Below, one piece after another: positions 56,268 through 64,000 of a stretch of 64,000 bases of DNA; positions within the stretch are counted from its first letter, which is position 1; every line of letters starts with the position of its first letter. Source of the stretch: Paraburkholderia sp. NMBU_R16 (GTDB lineage: Bacteria > Pseudomonadota > Gammaproteobacteria > Burkholderiales > Burkholderiaceae); assembly GCF_013282575.1 (NCBI RefSeq), contig NZ_JAAAYE010000004.1:62001-126000 (forward strand). The letters run 5' to 3'. The notes under the pieces were generated by a model that was not told the DNA's origin, did no database searches, and was given only the letters and a program-made list of their open reading frames with translations. A program made the position numbers and the translations under genes.

Positions 56268-57119
56268 TTAACGTGCAACGAGCGCGCCATGCTCGATCCG
56301 CACGGGTTCTCCCTGTTGGAACGGCGGTGCCTGGTGATAAGTGAAGTAGCGCGTACGTCCGTTCTCCATACGCACGCGGACTTGGTAGACGGTTGAGCTG
56401 CGCAGATGTTTTTCGACCGCGTTGCCGGCAAAACCGCCACCCACCGCCCCCAAGGCGGTCATGCCCAGGCGGCCAGTGCCACCGCCGAACTGGTTGCCGA
56501 TCAAGCCGCCGGCAACGGCACCGCCGACCGCGCCGAGCCCCGTGCCGCGGCCTTCATGGCGCACGGCCGAGATCGATTCGACCGTCCCGCAGCTTGTGCA
56601 CGGTGCAACCGAGCGTTGCTGCGGCGTATAGGATCGCTCTGTTTGCTGCGCTGCGTACGAAGGCTGCTGCGGGTTTCCTTGCTGCTGGGCGTACTGTTGC
56701 GGCTGTCCGTAGGGCTGTTGAGCGTACTGCGGTTGTGGCTGTGGTTGCGGTTGCTGCGCATAGGCGCTTTCAGCCGGCGGCTGGGCCGCAGACTGGTTGG
56801 GGCTGCCCGACGACTGAAGCGGCTGGGACGGCTGCCGCTGGCCGGCGTATCCGCTCGTCGCCTCGCCCGGCCGCGCACCCGGCTCGGCGGCTGCCTGCTG
56901 TTGGGTACCGCCAACGGCGGCGGGGGCGGCGGTATCCACGACGGGTTGATTGGCCACCTGGGCCGATTGGGTCTGAGCAGTCTCGCCGCCGGTGCCCGAT
57001 GCTTTCGGGAATACGCCCGTGATCGCGGCGGTCGCGGCAAGACTTGCAACGATGATCGTCGCAGCCGCCGTAGCGATCAGCGGATGAAGCCGGCGCGGCG
57101 ACGTGGTGGGTTCATTCAT
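56268..57119 (-). CDS. Glycine-zipper 2TM domain protein with a Gln/Pro-rich linker
   Basis: A 283-residue protein probably at the cell envelope. N-terminal membrane anchor (LIATAAATIIVASLAATAAITGVF), then a ~130-residue low-complexity segment rich in Gln, Pro, Ala and Tyr (many QQPQ/YAQQP repeats), then a glycine-zipper domain (GLGAVGGAVAGGLIGNQFGGG and LGMTALGAVGGGFAGNAVEK) and a C-terminal SH3-like or beta segment (YQVRVRMENGRTRYFTYHQ). Zipper domains of this kind occur in outer-membrane lipoproteins such as SlyB, but no lipobox is present. Function not assigned. Confidence 0.85.
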   Translation of the reverse strand: MNEPTTSPRRLHPLIATAAATIIVASLAATAAITGVFPKASGTGGETAQTQSAQVANQPVVDTAAPAAVGGTQQQAAAEPGARPGEATSGYAGQRQPSQPLQSSGSPNQSAAQPPAESAYAQQPQPQPQPQYAQQPYGQPQQYAQQQGNPQQPSYAAQQTERSYTPQQRSVAPCTSCGTVESISAVRHEGRGTGLGAVGGAVAGGLIGNQFGGGTGRLGMTALGAVGGGFAGNAVEKHLRSSTVYQVRVRMENGRTRYFTYHQAPPFQQGEPVRIEHGALVAR

Positions 57120-57254
57120 GGCGGACCTCGTCGAGACGATGCAGTGCTTGCTGTGCGCGCTTATTTAGACGCGGACAGTTTCGGCGAAAGGTCCACGGTC
57201 GACGTTTCAATTTGTAACCGCTTGCGCGGGGCGCGTTTTTCGGGGGTATAGGGC

Positions 57255-57343
57255 AGCCCGCCGCGGGGCAGTGCCCCCTTGCGGGGCGCAAAGGGGGCGA
57301 CACCTTCCACGGCGCCCCCGCCGCGCGCTGCGCGCCGCAGCTT
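57255..57343. repeat. GC-rich cluster of palindromes upstream of the zipper gene
   Basis: Several inverted repeats sit side by side: GGGGCA-N1-TGCCCC (57265-57277), GCCCCCTT / AAGGGGGC (57273-57280, 57291-57298) and GCGCGC-rich palindromes (about 57321-57338). The arrangement resembles intergenic palindromic repeats of Burkholderia-type genomes and could also terminate lysS transcription. Copy number in the genome unknown. Confidence 0.45.
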
Positions 57344-57390
57344 TTACCGACGGTTACAAAGTCGACGACGCGCGCTGCCGGTACCGACGC

Positions 57391-58917
57391 TCAATCCTCG
57401 CGGCGCAGGTGGGGGAACAGAATGACGTCGCGAATGCTGGGGCTATCGGTGAGCAGCATCACGAGCCGGTCGATGCCGATGCCACACCCGCCCGTCGGGG
57501 GCATGCCGTATTCGAGCGCACGGATGTAGTCGGCATCGTAGTACATCGCCTCTTCGTCGCCTGCATCCTTTTGCTCGACTTGCTTACGAAACCGCGCAGC
57601 CTGGTCCTCGGGATCGTTGAGCTCGGAAAAACCGTTCGCGATCTCGCGTCCCGTGATGAAGAGTTCGAAACGCTCCGTGATGCCCTCGATCGAATCCGAT
57701 GCGCGCGCAAGTGGTGAGACTTCGACCGGGTAGTCGATGATGAACGTCGGCTCCCACAGCTGAGCTTCAGCTGTCTCTTCGAACAGCGCAAGCTGCAGGG
57801 CGCCGAGGCCGGCGTTCAGAAACATCGGTTGCGTCGTGTCGACGCCAAGGCGCTTGAGTTCAGAGCGCACGAACGCCGCATCGGCCAGTTGTGTGTCCGT
57901 GTAGTCGGGCGCGTACTTGCGGATGGCCTGGGTGATCGTCAATCGATGGAACGGCTTCGACAGATCGAGCTCGCGACCTTGGTAAGTGATCGTCGCGGTG
58001 CCGAGGGCGTCGATGGCCGTCTGACGGATCAGGCGCTCGGTGAAGTCCATGAGCCATACGTAGTCGGTGTAGGCCGCATAGAACTCCATCATCGTGAATT
58101 CGGGGTTGTGCCGCGGCGAGACCCCTTCATTGCGGAAGTTGCGGTTGATCTCGAACACGCGCTCGAAACCGCCAACGATCAGCCGCTTCAGATAGAGCTC
58201 CGGCGCGATGCGCATGAACATCTGCATATCGAGCGCATTGTGATGCGTGACGAAAGGCTTGGCCGCCGCGCCGCCCGGAATCGGATGCAGCATCGGCGTT
58301 TCGACTTCCATGAAATTCGCATCCGACATGAAGTTGCGAATCGAGGAAATCGCCTTCGTGCGTGCGACGAAGGTCTGGCGTGCCTCGGGCGTCACGATCA
58401 GGTCGACATAGCGCTGCCGGTAGCGCATTTCCTGATCGGCGAGACCATGGAACTTGTCGGGCAGTGGCCGCAGCGCCTTCGACAGCAGCCGCAATTCAGT
58501 GCATCGGACCGACAGCTCGCCCTTGTTCGTCCGGAAGAGCACACCGCGCGCCGCGGCGATGTCGCCGAGATCCCATTTCTTGAATGCGTCGTAGGTCTCG
58601 GCGCCGACATCGGCGGGTGTCACGAAGAACTGAATCTGACCCGAACCGTCCTGGACCGTGGCGAAGCTCGCCTTGCCCATGACGCGTTTGAGCAGCATGC
58701 GGCCGGCGACGGCCACTTGCAGCGCCGTGGCCTCGAGCGCGTCCTTGTCCGCATCGGCGTAATCGGCCTGCAAATCGCCCGCCTGGTGCGTCGGACGGAA
58801 GTCGTTCGGATAGGCTACGCCCGCCGCGCGCAGCGCATGCAGTTTCTCGCGGCGCTCGGCGATGATCTTGTTTTCGTCGACGCTGGCGTCCTGGCTCGAA
58901 AGGGTCGGTTCGGTCAT
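57391..58917 (-). CDS. lysS: Lysyl-tRNA synthetase (class II)
   Basis: Charges tRNA-Lys. It has 508 residues. The N-terminal OB-fold anticodon domain ([21 protein letters not shown]) precedes the catalytic domain with class II motif 2 ([20 protein letters not shown]) and motif 3 ([15 protein letters not shown]). prfB lies upstream on the same strand with an 86-bp gap, the conserved prfB-lysS arrangement. Confidence 0.98.
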   Translation of the reverse strand: MTEPTLSSQDASVDENKIIAERREKLHALRAAGVAYPNDFRPTHQAGDLQADYADADKDALEATALQVAVAGRMLLKRVMGKASFATVQDGSGQIQFFVTPADVGAETYDAFKKWDLGDIAAARGVLFRTNKGELSVRCTELRLLSKALRPLPDKFHGLADQEMRYRQRYVDLIVTPEARQTFVARTKAISSIRNFMSDANFMEVETPMLHPIPGGAAAKPFVTHHNALDMQMFMRIAPELYLKRLIVGGFERVFEINRNFRNEGVSPRHNPEFTMMEFYAAYTDYVWLMDFTERLIRQTAIDALGTATITYQGRELDLSKPFHRLTITQAIRKYAPDYTDTQLADAAFVRSELKRLGVDTTQPMFLNAGLGALQLALFEETAEAQLWEPTFIIDYPVEVSPLARASDSIEGITERFELFITGREIANGFSELNDPEDQAARFRKQVEQKDAGDEEAMYYDADYIRALEYGMPPTGGCGIGIDRLVMLLTDSPSIRDVILFPHLRRED

Positions 58918-59003
58918 GATTCTCTACTGTGGGGGAGGGCGGCGCCCGTCGCGGGGTCGCCCGGTGCCGGCTGTCGCGCGTCCGGCATAACACGATTCGG
59001 CGC

Positions 59004-60108
59004 TTACACGCCTTGCTTCAGGCTCGCGCTGATGAACGCATCGAGATCGCCGTCGAGCACGCTTTTCGTATTGCTGATTTCGACATTGGTGCGCAGATCT
59101 TTGATACGGCTGTTGTCGAGCACGTAGGAACGAATCTGGTGACCCCAGCCTACGTCCGTCTTGCTCGATTCGAGCTTGTCCTGCTCCGCCTGGCGCTTGC
59201 GCATTTCCGCTTCGTACAGGCGCGATTTCAGCATCGCCATGGCTTCGGCGCGGTTGCGGTGTTGCGAACGGTCGTTCTGGCACTGCACGACGATGCCCGA
59301 CGGCAAGTGCGTGATACGCACGGCGGAATCGGTCTTGTTGATGTGCTGACCGCCCGCGCCCGATGCGCGGTAGGTATCGATCCGCAGATCGGCCGGATTG
59401 ATGTCGACTTCGATCGAATCGTCGATTTCGGGATAGACGAACACTGACGAGAACGACGTATGACGGCCGCCCGACGAATCGAACGGCGACTTGCGCACGA
59501 GGCGATGCACGCCCGTTTCGGTGCGCAGGAAACCGTACGCGTATTCGCCCTCGACCTTGATCGTCGCGCTCTTGATGCCTGCAACGTCGCCTTCCGACTC
59601 TTCGAGCACTTCGGCCTTGAAGCCCTTGCGTTCGCAGTAGCGCAAGTATTGACGCATCAGCATCGACGCCCAGTCGCACGCCTCGGTGCCGCCCGCGCCC
59701 GCTTGAATGTCGATGAACGCGTTGTTCGGATCGGCCGGGTTCGAGAACATCCGGCGGAATTCCATGTCGGCGACGCGCTGCTCGATCTTGGCGACATCGC
59801 TCTCGACGCCGACGAGCGTGTCTTCATCGTCTTCTTCGCGCGCCATGTCGAAGAGATCCTTCGTGTCGCGCAGGTCGTTGTCGAGCGCGCTCAGCACCTC
59901 GACGACGCCTTCGAGCAGCTTTTTTTCCTTGCCGAGTGCCTGGGCGTGCTTCGAGTCGTTCCAGACGTTCGGGTCTTCGAGTTCCTTGTTGACTTCGATC
60001 AGCCGTACAGCCTTGGCGTCGTAGTCAAAGATACCCCCGTAGCTCGCCTGCGCGGCGGCGCAGGTCGGCGAGAGAGCTCTCGATGGCATTCAGGCGTTCC
60101 GCTTCCAT
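59004..60108 (-). CDS. prfB: Peptide chain release factor 2, with programmed +1 frameshift
   Basis: Recognises UGA and UAA stop codons and releases the peptide. The first 27 codons ([20 protein letters not shown]... to ...GYL) start at 60108 and end in an in-frame TGA (60025-60027). A +1 shift at CTT TGA C then continues into the main frame, giving 367 residues in total. The SPF stop-recognition tripeptide ([10 protein letters not shown]) and the GGQ peptidyl-release motif ([11 protein letters not shown]) are intact. A start at 60089 in the main frame would lack the family N-terminus. This is normal autoregulation, not a pseudogene. Confidence 0.96.
60024..60039 (-). promoter_or_regulatory. 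prfB programmed frameshift site
   Basis: Minus-strand CGGGGGTATCTTTGAC: an internal Shine-Dalgarno-like GGGGG, the slippery CTT and the TGA followed by C. The core is the same as in E. coli prfB. Low RF2 favours shifting and so more RF2. Confidence 0.95.
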
Positions 60109-60202
60109 GTCGATCTGCTTTTGCGTCGTCAAAAGGGGAAATTATAGCCGATCGGCGTCAACCGCTTCGCACCGTCTCGAGCGCATTTCGCCGTCGAAAG
60201 GA

Positions 60203-61876
60203 TCATGGCTCGCTGCTCGGCACGAGCTGCGGCGTTTCACTGGAAGCCCCACGCGGCGCGTCAGCGAACCGACGATCGCGGCGATGCGCACCGAACATCG
60301 TCAGCGTCACGCCGAGCCTAAACTGCCTCACGACGATCGTTTCATCGATGAGCGCGAAAGCAAAGAACCCGAGCAGCGTGCCCGCGACGAGTGTGGGCGC
60401 GTGGCGAAACGCCTCCGGCATGAGCAGGCTCAACCAAAGAAAAATGTTCGGCGAAGTTTGCAACAGATGAATGTCGCGTGCGACGGCCGGCTCAATCGTC
60501 CGCGCACTCAAGCGCTCCTGGATGAGCACGTACAGCGCGCTGCCGATGCGGCTCGCTCCGAACAGGATGAACGGCAGCAGCAAGGCGACCCACGCGTGCC
60601 AGCTATTCGAATGCAGTGCGGCGGCGACGAGCGGCCCGCCCGAGCGAAGCGCTACCAGAAAGGCGAGGAATACCATCGCGAGGGAACCGGTCCAGCCCCA
60701 GTTCGTACTGAGCCTGCCCGCGGCAATCGGGCGAGCGTACCGCCAGCTCTGCGCGAAAAGCGAGGGCAGCGCGAGCGCGACGACCAGCACCACGAAGAAC
60801 CGCTGCAGCGCACGCACGTCGCCGACCACTTGATGATGCCCCACGAAGAGCACGAGCAGGATGACAGGTAGCACGATCGAGAGCACGAGCGTGTAGCGCG
60901 CGGCGAAAAAATAGTCGCCGCCGCGCGCCAACGAGAACGTGGGCACGGAAAGCGCGGGCGGCACGATGAGCAACAATCCGGCCAGATGAAGCCACTCGCT
61001 GCGAAAGCAGCTGAGCAAAACGCACGCGCCGGCCACGCGCGCGGAACTCATGACCGCGAGCGCCACATTCTCCGGACCGCCGCTCGCGCGCAGCGATCGA
61101 GGCTCGATTCGCAGCGCGAGAAAAAACGCATTCAGTGCGAGCAGTGCCACGATAGCCGCGCTGCTCCACGCGTGCGGCAAGGTCATGCCAAAAAACGAAA
61201 ACACGAAACCGGCGAGCGCGGCGGCGAGCATCCATTGCAGCAGGTAAATCTCGACGTGTTCGCCGATATAGTTGAGCGTCGACGAACTGCGTGCCGTCAT
61301 GGATTTCAGATCGTCCCACGAGAGCGGACGTGAATTCGGCAACCGGAAGTCGATGTAGTCTTCGGTCGGCAAGCCTGAAGCAATCAGCGCGAAGATCTCC
61401 ACGACATACTTGTGCGCGACGACGAGCACGTTCTTGCCTTGCCGGTCGAGCGGTGCGAGGACGTCGTCGTAGTAGGCCTTGCAACGACTGAACAGATCCA
61501 TCCAATGCTCGCCTTGCGGCGGCGCGCCATCCGGGTGGTGAAAGCAGAAGTCGTAGAGCCTGTGTCCGATCGACTTTTTGATCAGCGTCTTGTTCTTGCC
61601 TGCGAAGATTCCGAAGTCGCGCTCGATCAGCATCTCACTGTGCACGATGCGCGGCGCGCCGCCGGCACCTTCGAGAATAATGGTGGCCGTTGCCTGAGCA
61701 CGCTCGAGCGTCGATATGTGCACTTCATCGAACGTCAGCCCGAGGCGGCGAACGTAGCGCGCGGCCTGCTGCGCTTGCCGGCGGCCGAGCGACGTCAATG
61801 GCGAATTCTTCGATCCCGCGAAGTAGTTCTGCTCGTTGGCGAGCGATTCCCCGTGGCGCACAAAATACAGCGTCAT
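60203..61876 (-). CDS. Histidine phosphatase domain fused to a polytopic membrane domain
   Basis: A 557-residue two-part protein. Residues ~1-215 are a histidine-phosphatase (phosphoglycerate-mutase-like) domain: TLYFVRHGESLAN with the phospho-His, SPLTSLGRRQAQQAARYV, ERDFGIFAGKN and the second His in VVAHKYVVEIFAL. Residues ~230-530 hold about nine to ten hydrophobic segments resembling BASS-type (bile-acid:Na+ symporter-like) carriers, for example LIVPPALSVPTFSLARGGDYF. A charged tail follows. Start at 61876 chosen because GGGAG lies 9 bases upstream; 61885 abuts that site and is less suitable. Single gene; substrate unknown. Confidence 0.82.
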   Translation of the reverse strand: MTLYFVRHGESLANEQNYFAGSKNSPLTSLGRRQAQQAARYVRRLGLTFDEVHISTLERAQATATIILEGAGGAPRIVHSEMLIERDFGIFAGKNKTLIKKSIGHRLYDFCFHHPDGAPPQGEHWMDLFSRCKAYYDDVLAPLDRQGKNVLVVAHKYVVEIFALIASGLPTEDYIDFRLPNSRPLSWDDLKSMTARSSSTLNYIGEHVEIYLLQWMLAAALAGFVFSFFGMTLPHAWSSAAIVALLALNAFFLALRIEPRSLRASGGPENVALAVMSSARVAGACVLLSCFRSEWLHLAGLLLIVPPALSVPTFSLARGGDYFFAARYTLVLSIVLPVILLVLFVGHHQVVGDVRALQRFFVVLVVALALPSLFAQSWRYARPIAAGRLSTNWGWTGSLAMVFLAFLVALRSGGPLVAAALHSNSWHAWVALLLPFILFGASRIGSALYVLIQERLSARTIEPAVARDIHLLQTSPNIFLWLSLLMPEAFRHAPTLVAGTLLGFFAFALIDETIVVRQFRLGVTLTMFGAHRRDRRFADAPRGASSETPQLVPSSEP

Positions 61877-62082
61877 TGCAGTCATCTCCCTTTTCGCGAT
61901 CGGCCAGCCGCGACAGGCTGTGACGACGATGGCCGTCGCGAGTCGAACATCCGAGGCGCATGGCCCCGTTTGCACGTAGGTGACGTTGCAGCGCAAAAAA
62001 GTTGCGGCTTCGGGGAATCAGTTGCGTTCGGTGGAGGTGGGCATCGGGCATCCCGATGCGAATGGCGCAACCAGTCGAGCCG

Positions 62083-63795
62083 TCAGCCGGCCTCCCGGCC
62101 GACCGCATGTTCGACGAAAAGCTGCACGCGCGCGACACCGTTCCAACTATCGCAGGCGAGCCGATATGCGATATGTGCGCGCGCCGGAAGCAGGTCCGTG
62201 TGATTGAACCAGATCGCTTGGAATCGCTGACGCCCGCGCATCAGTTGCAGCTTCAGGTGCTTGTCCTTCACGAGCGCCTGCGAGACCACGTCGAAATCGC
62301 CCGAGAACGTCGGCGCCGGAAAACCTTGACCCCAGACGGCCGCGTCGAGCATTTCCACGATCTGCGGTGTGAAATAGGCGTCTTCGAGATCGCCGTCCGT
62401 GAAAACGACGCGAGCCAGGACATCCTCGCTGAGCCATTCGCGTCCTACTTTTTCGAACGCCGCTGCAAAGCGCGGCACATCGGCCGCCGCAAGCGTGACG
62501 CCGGCCGCCATCGCATGACCGCCGAACTTCGCGAGGAGGCCCGGCTCGCGTTTGGCCATCAAATCGAGCGCATCGCGCAAATGGAAGCCCTGGATCGAGC
62601 GGCCCGAACCTTTGGCGACGAGACCCTGCTCGTCGGCGGGCGCGAATGTGAACGCCGGCCGGTGGAACTTCTCCTTGAGCCGGCTCGCGACGATTCCGAT
62701 CACACCCTGGTGCCACGCCGGATTGAAGAGCGTGATCGTCGTCGTGCCCGATGGATCGACCCCGGCGAGATCGGCCAGCGCCTGCTCCTGCATGCCGGCT
62801 TCGATCTCGCGCCGCTCGCGGTTCATCGCGTCGAGCTGCTGGGCAAGCTCCCAGGCGCGCCCGACATCGTCGGTGATCAGGCACTCGATGCCGAGCGACA
62901 TGTCGGAGAGCCGGCCCGCCGCGTTCAGACGCGGCCCGAGTGCAAAGCCGAGGTCGAAGCCGGATGCATTGCGGGAATCGCGTCCGGCGGCTCGGAAAAG
63001 CGCCGCCACGCCGGGCTGCATGCGGCCGCGCCGGATACGCGCGAGGCCCTGCGCGACGAGGACCCGATTGTTGCCGTCGAGCTTGACGACATCGGCGACC
63101 GTACCCAGTGCGACGAGATCGAGCAGCCCGTCGAGCCGCGGCTCGGTCACGCCGGGCGCTTCGAACGCCCCGCGTTCGCGCAACAGCGCTCGCAGCGCGA
63201 GCAATACATAGAACATGACGCCGACGCCGGCGATACATTTGCTCGGAAACGTGCAGCCCGGCTGATTGGGATTGACGATGGCGCGCGCGTCCGGCAAGAC
63301 CTCGCCCGGCAAGTGGTGATCGGTGATCAGCACCTCGATGCCGCGAGCGCGGGCTGCGGCCACCCCGTCGACGCTCGCGATGCCGTTGTCCACCGTGATC
63401 AGCAGGTTGGGCGAGCGCGCCGCTGCCAACTCGACGATCTCGGGCGTCAGCCCGTAGCCGTATTCGAACCGATTGGGCACGAGATAGTCGATCGTCGCGC
63501 CGAACATACGGAGACCGCGCACCGCCACCGCGCATGCCGTCGCGCCGTCGCAGTCATAGTCGGCGACGACGAGCAGGCGACGCTTGGCGGCAATCGCATC
63601 GGCGAGCAGCACGGCAGCGTCGCTGGCGCCCTTCAGGGCGACCGGCGGGACGAGCCGGGTGAAGGCCGTTTCGATTTCTTCCGGCAGGCACACGCCTCGG
63701 GCAGCGTATAGACGCGCCAACACAGGGTGCAGGCCTCGGCTGATCAGCGCAGCAACGTCTGCGGGCGAGGGCGCGCGCTTCACGATTCGGGTCAT
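62083..63795 (-). CDS. recJ: Single-stranded-DNA-specific 5'-3' exonuclease RecJ
   Basis: Exonuclease of RecF-pathway recombination and mismatch repair. It has 570 residues. DHH phosphoesterase motifs are VVADYDCDGATA (motif I), LLITVDNGIAS, LITDHHLPGEVLP (DHH), LVALGTVADVV and the DHHA1 region KGSGRSIQGFHLRDAL with FGGHAMAAGVTL. The start at 63795 (MTRIVKRAPSPADV) is preferred; the frame extends upstream to 63933 without family similarity. A short remnant of another minus-strand gene lies upstream. Confidence 0.96.
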   Translation of the reverse strand: MTRIVKRAPSPADVAALISRGLHPVLARLYAARGVCLPEEIETAFTRLVPPVALKGASDAAVLLADAIAAKRRLLVVADYDCDGATACAVAVRGLRMFGATIDYLVPNRFEYGYGLTPEIVELAAARSPNLLITVDNGIASVDGVAAARARGIEVLITDHHLPGEVLPDARAIVNPNQPGCTFPSKCIAGVGVMFYVLLALRALLRERGAFEAPGVTEPRLDGLLDLVALGTVADVVKLDGNNRVLVAQGLARIRRGRMQPGVAALFRAAGRDSRNASGFDLGFALGPRLNAAGRLSDMSLGIECLITDDVGRAWELAQQLDAMNRERREIEAGMQEQALADLAGVDPSGTTTITLFNPAWHQGVIGIVASRLKEKFHRPAFTFAPADEQGLVAKGSGRSIQGFHLRDALDLMAKREPGLLAKFGGHAMAAGVTLAAADVPRFAAAFEKVGREWLSEDVLARVVFTDGDLEDAYFTPQIVEMLDAAVWGQGFPAPTFSGDFDVVSQALVKDKHLKLQLMRGRQRFQAIWFNHTDLLPARAHIAYRLACDSWNGVARVQLFVEHAVGREAG

Positions 63796-63865
63796 GGCAA
63801 GTCGGGAAAGATCGGAAACGGTGATGTCGCGGGCAGCGTGCTCGGTGCCCGATATGAGCGGCACG

Positions 63866-64000
63866 TCATTCGAACAGCGAAGCGAGTACGCGTCGACGCC
63901 AGAACCGGCGCAAGTCGCCGCGCCCGGCGGCAAGCGTCACCGATGCCGTATCGCCGCACAGCGTCAAGACCAGTGAGCCGATGTCTCCGCCTTCCAGCGC
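63866..64000 (-). CDS. C-terminal 44 residues of an unidentified protein (cut by the window edge)
   Basis: An open frame runs from the right edge to a TGA at 63866-63868. The residues (LEGGDIGSLVLTLCGDTASV, then a basic RRFWRRRVLASLFE end) look protein-like, with codon use like the neighbours. The gap to recJ is about 70 bp, so it could be the upstream gene of a recJ operon. Too little is visible to name it. Confidence 0.6.
   Translation of the reverse strand, partial: ALEGGDIGSLVLTLCGDTASVTLAAGRGDLRRFWRRRVLASLFE

Noticed and set aside
60025-60027. In-frame TGA in prfB suggesting a pseudogene
   Set aside because: It is the conserved programmed frameshift site; motifs downstream are intact.
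62002-63711. Open frame of 569 codons on the plus strand
   Set aside because: Antisense to recJ, whose DHH motifs are unambiguous.

Overview
The window is a contiguous stretch of a high-GC betaproteobacterial chromosome. Gene order and protein sequences fit the Burkholderiaceae (Burkholderia sensu lato: Paraburkholderia, Trinickia or a relative). Pointers are glnA-glnL-glnG, a split aceE/aceF/lpdA set with lipoyl domains on both E2 and E3, a PHA phasin, an iscRSUA-hscBA-fdx-iscX cluster and prfB-lysS. Almost all of it is core and metabolic DNA. No insertion sequence, integrase, prophage or CRISPR array was seen. The assignment to a genus is inference; no 16S or marker comparison was possible.

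Layout. 1-3.7 kb: glutamine synthetase end, NtrB and NtrC. 3.7-7.2 kb: a secreted hypothetical protein, exonuclease III and an isolated eukaryotic-type protein kinase of 615 residues. The kinase has a disordered Ser/Pro/Arg-rich N-terminus and a TTCG-N16-TTCG (hrpII-like) box upstream; I read it as a candidate type III effector. 7.2-14.7 kb: a compact SUF operon (Rrf2 regulator, sufBCDS, sufU, a DUF59 protein, a Rieske ferredoxin) followed by a ferredoxin reductase-like gene. 14.7-23.9 kb: D-xylose regulon (mutarotase and xylR on the minus strand; xylFGH, a xylose dehydrogenase-like SDR and a xylonate dehydratase-like protein on the plus strand), pointing to oxidative xylose use. 23.9-36.9 kb: quinoprotein-like propeller, initiator tRNA, chemoreceptor, SOS polymerase dinB, cytosine deaminase-like protein, oligopeptidase A, folD and a two-component system.

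36.9-44.2 kb: the pyruvate dehydrogenase complex and a phasin. 44.2-50.2 kb: PbpG, an IclR regulator divergent from lutA-lutB (no lutC follows), a small membrane-anchored protein and a low-molecular-weight tyrosine phosphatase. 50.2-56.2 kb: the complete ISC operon behind two IscR-type sites. 56.2-64 kb: a glycine-zipper protein, lysS, prfB with its programmed frameshift, a histidine phosphatase fused to a polytopic membrane domain, recJ and the end of one more gene.

Themes. Iron-sulfur assembly is encoded twice (SUF and ISC), each under its own Rrf2-family regulator. Carbon flow is represented by xylose, lactate (lutAB), pyruvate (PDH) and PHA storage (phasin). A 15-bp IclR-like motif occurs both upstream of aceE and between iclR and lutA, which suggests one regulator ties lactate use to pyruvate dehydrogenase. 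The observations I rate highest are the hrpII-box kinase, this shared motif, the phosphatase-membrane fusion and the terminator inside the isc operon.
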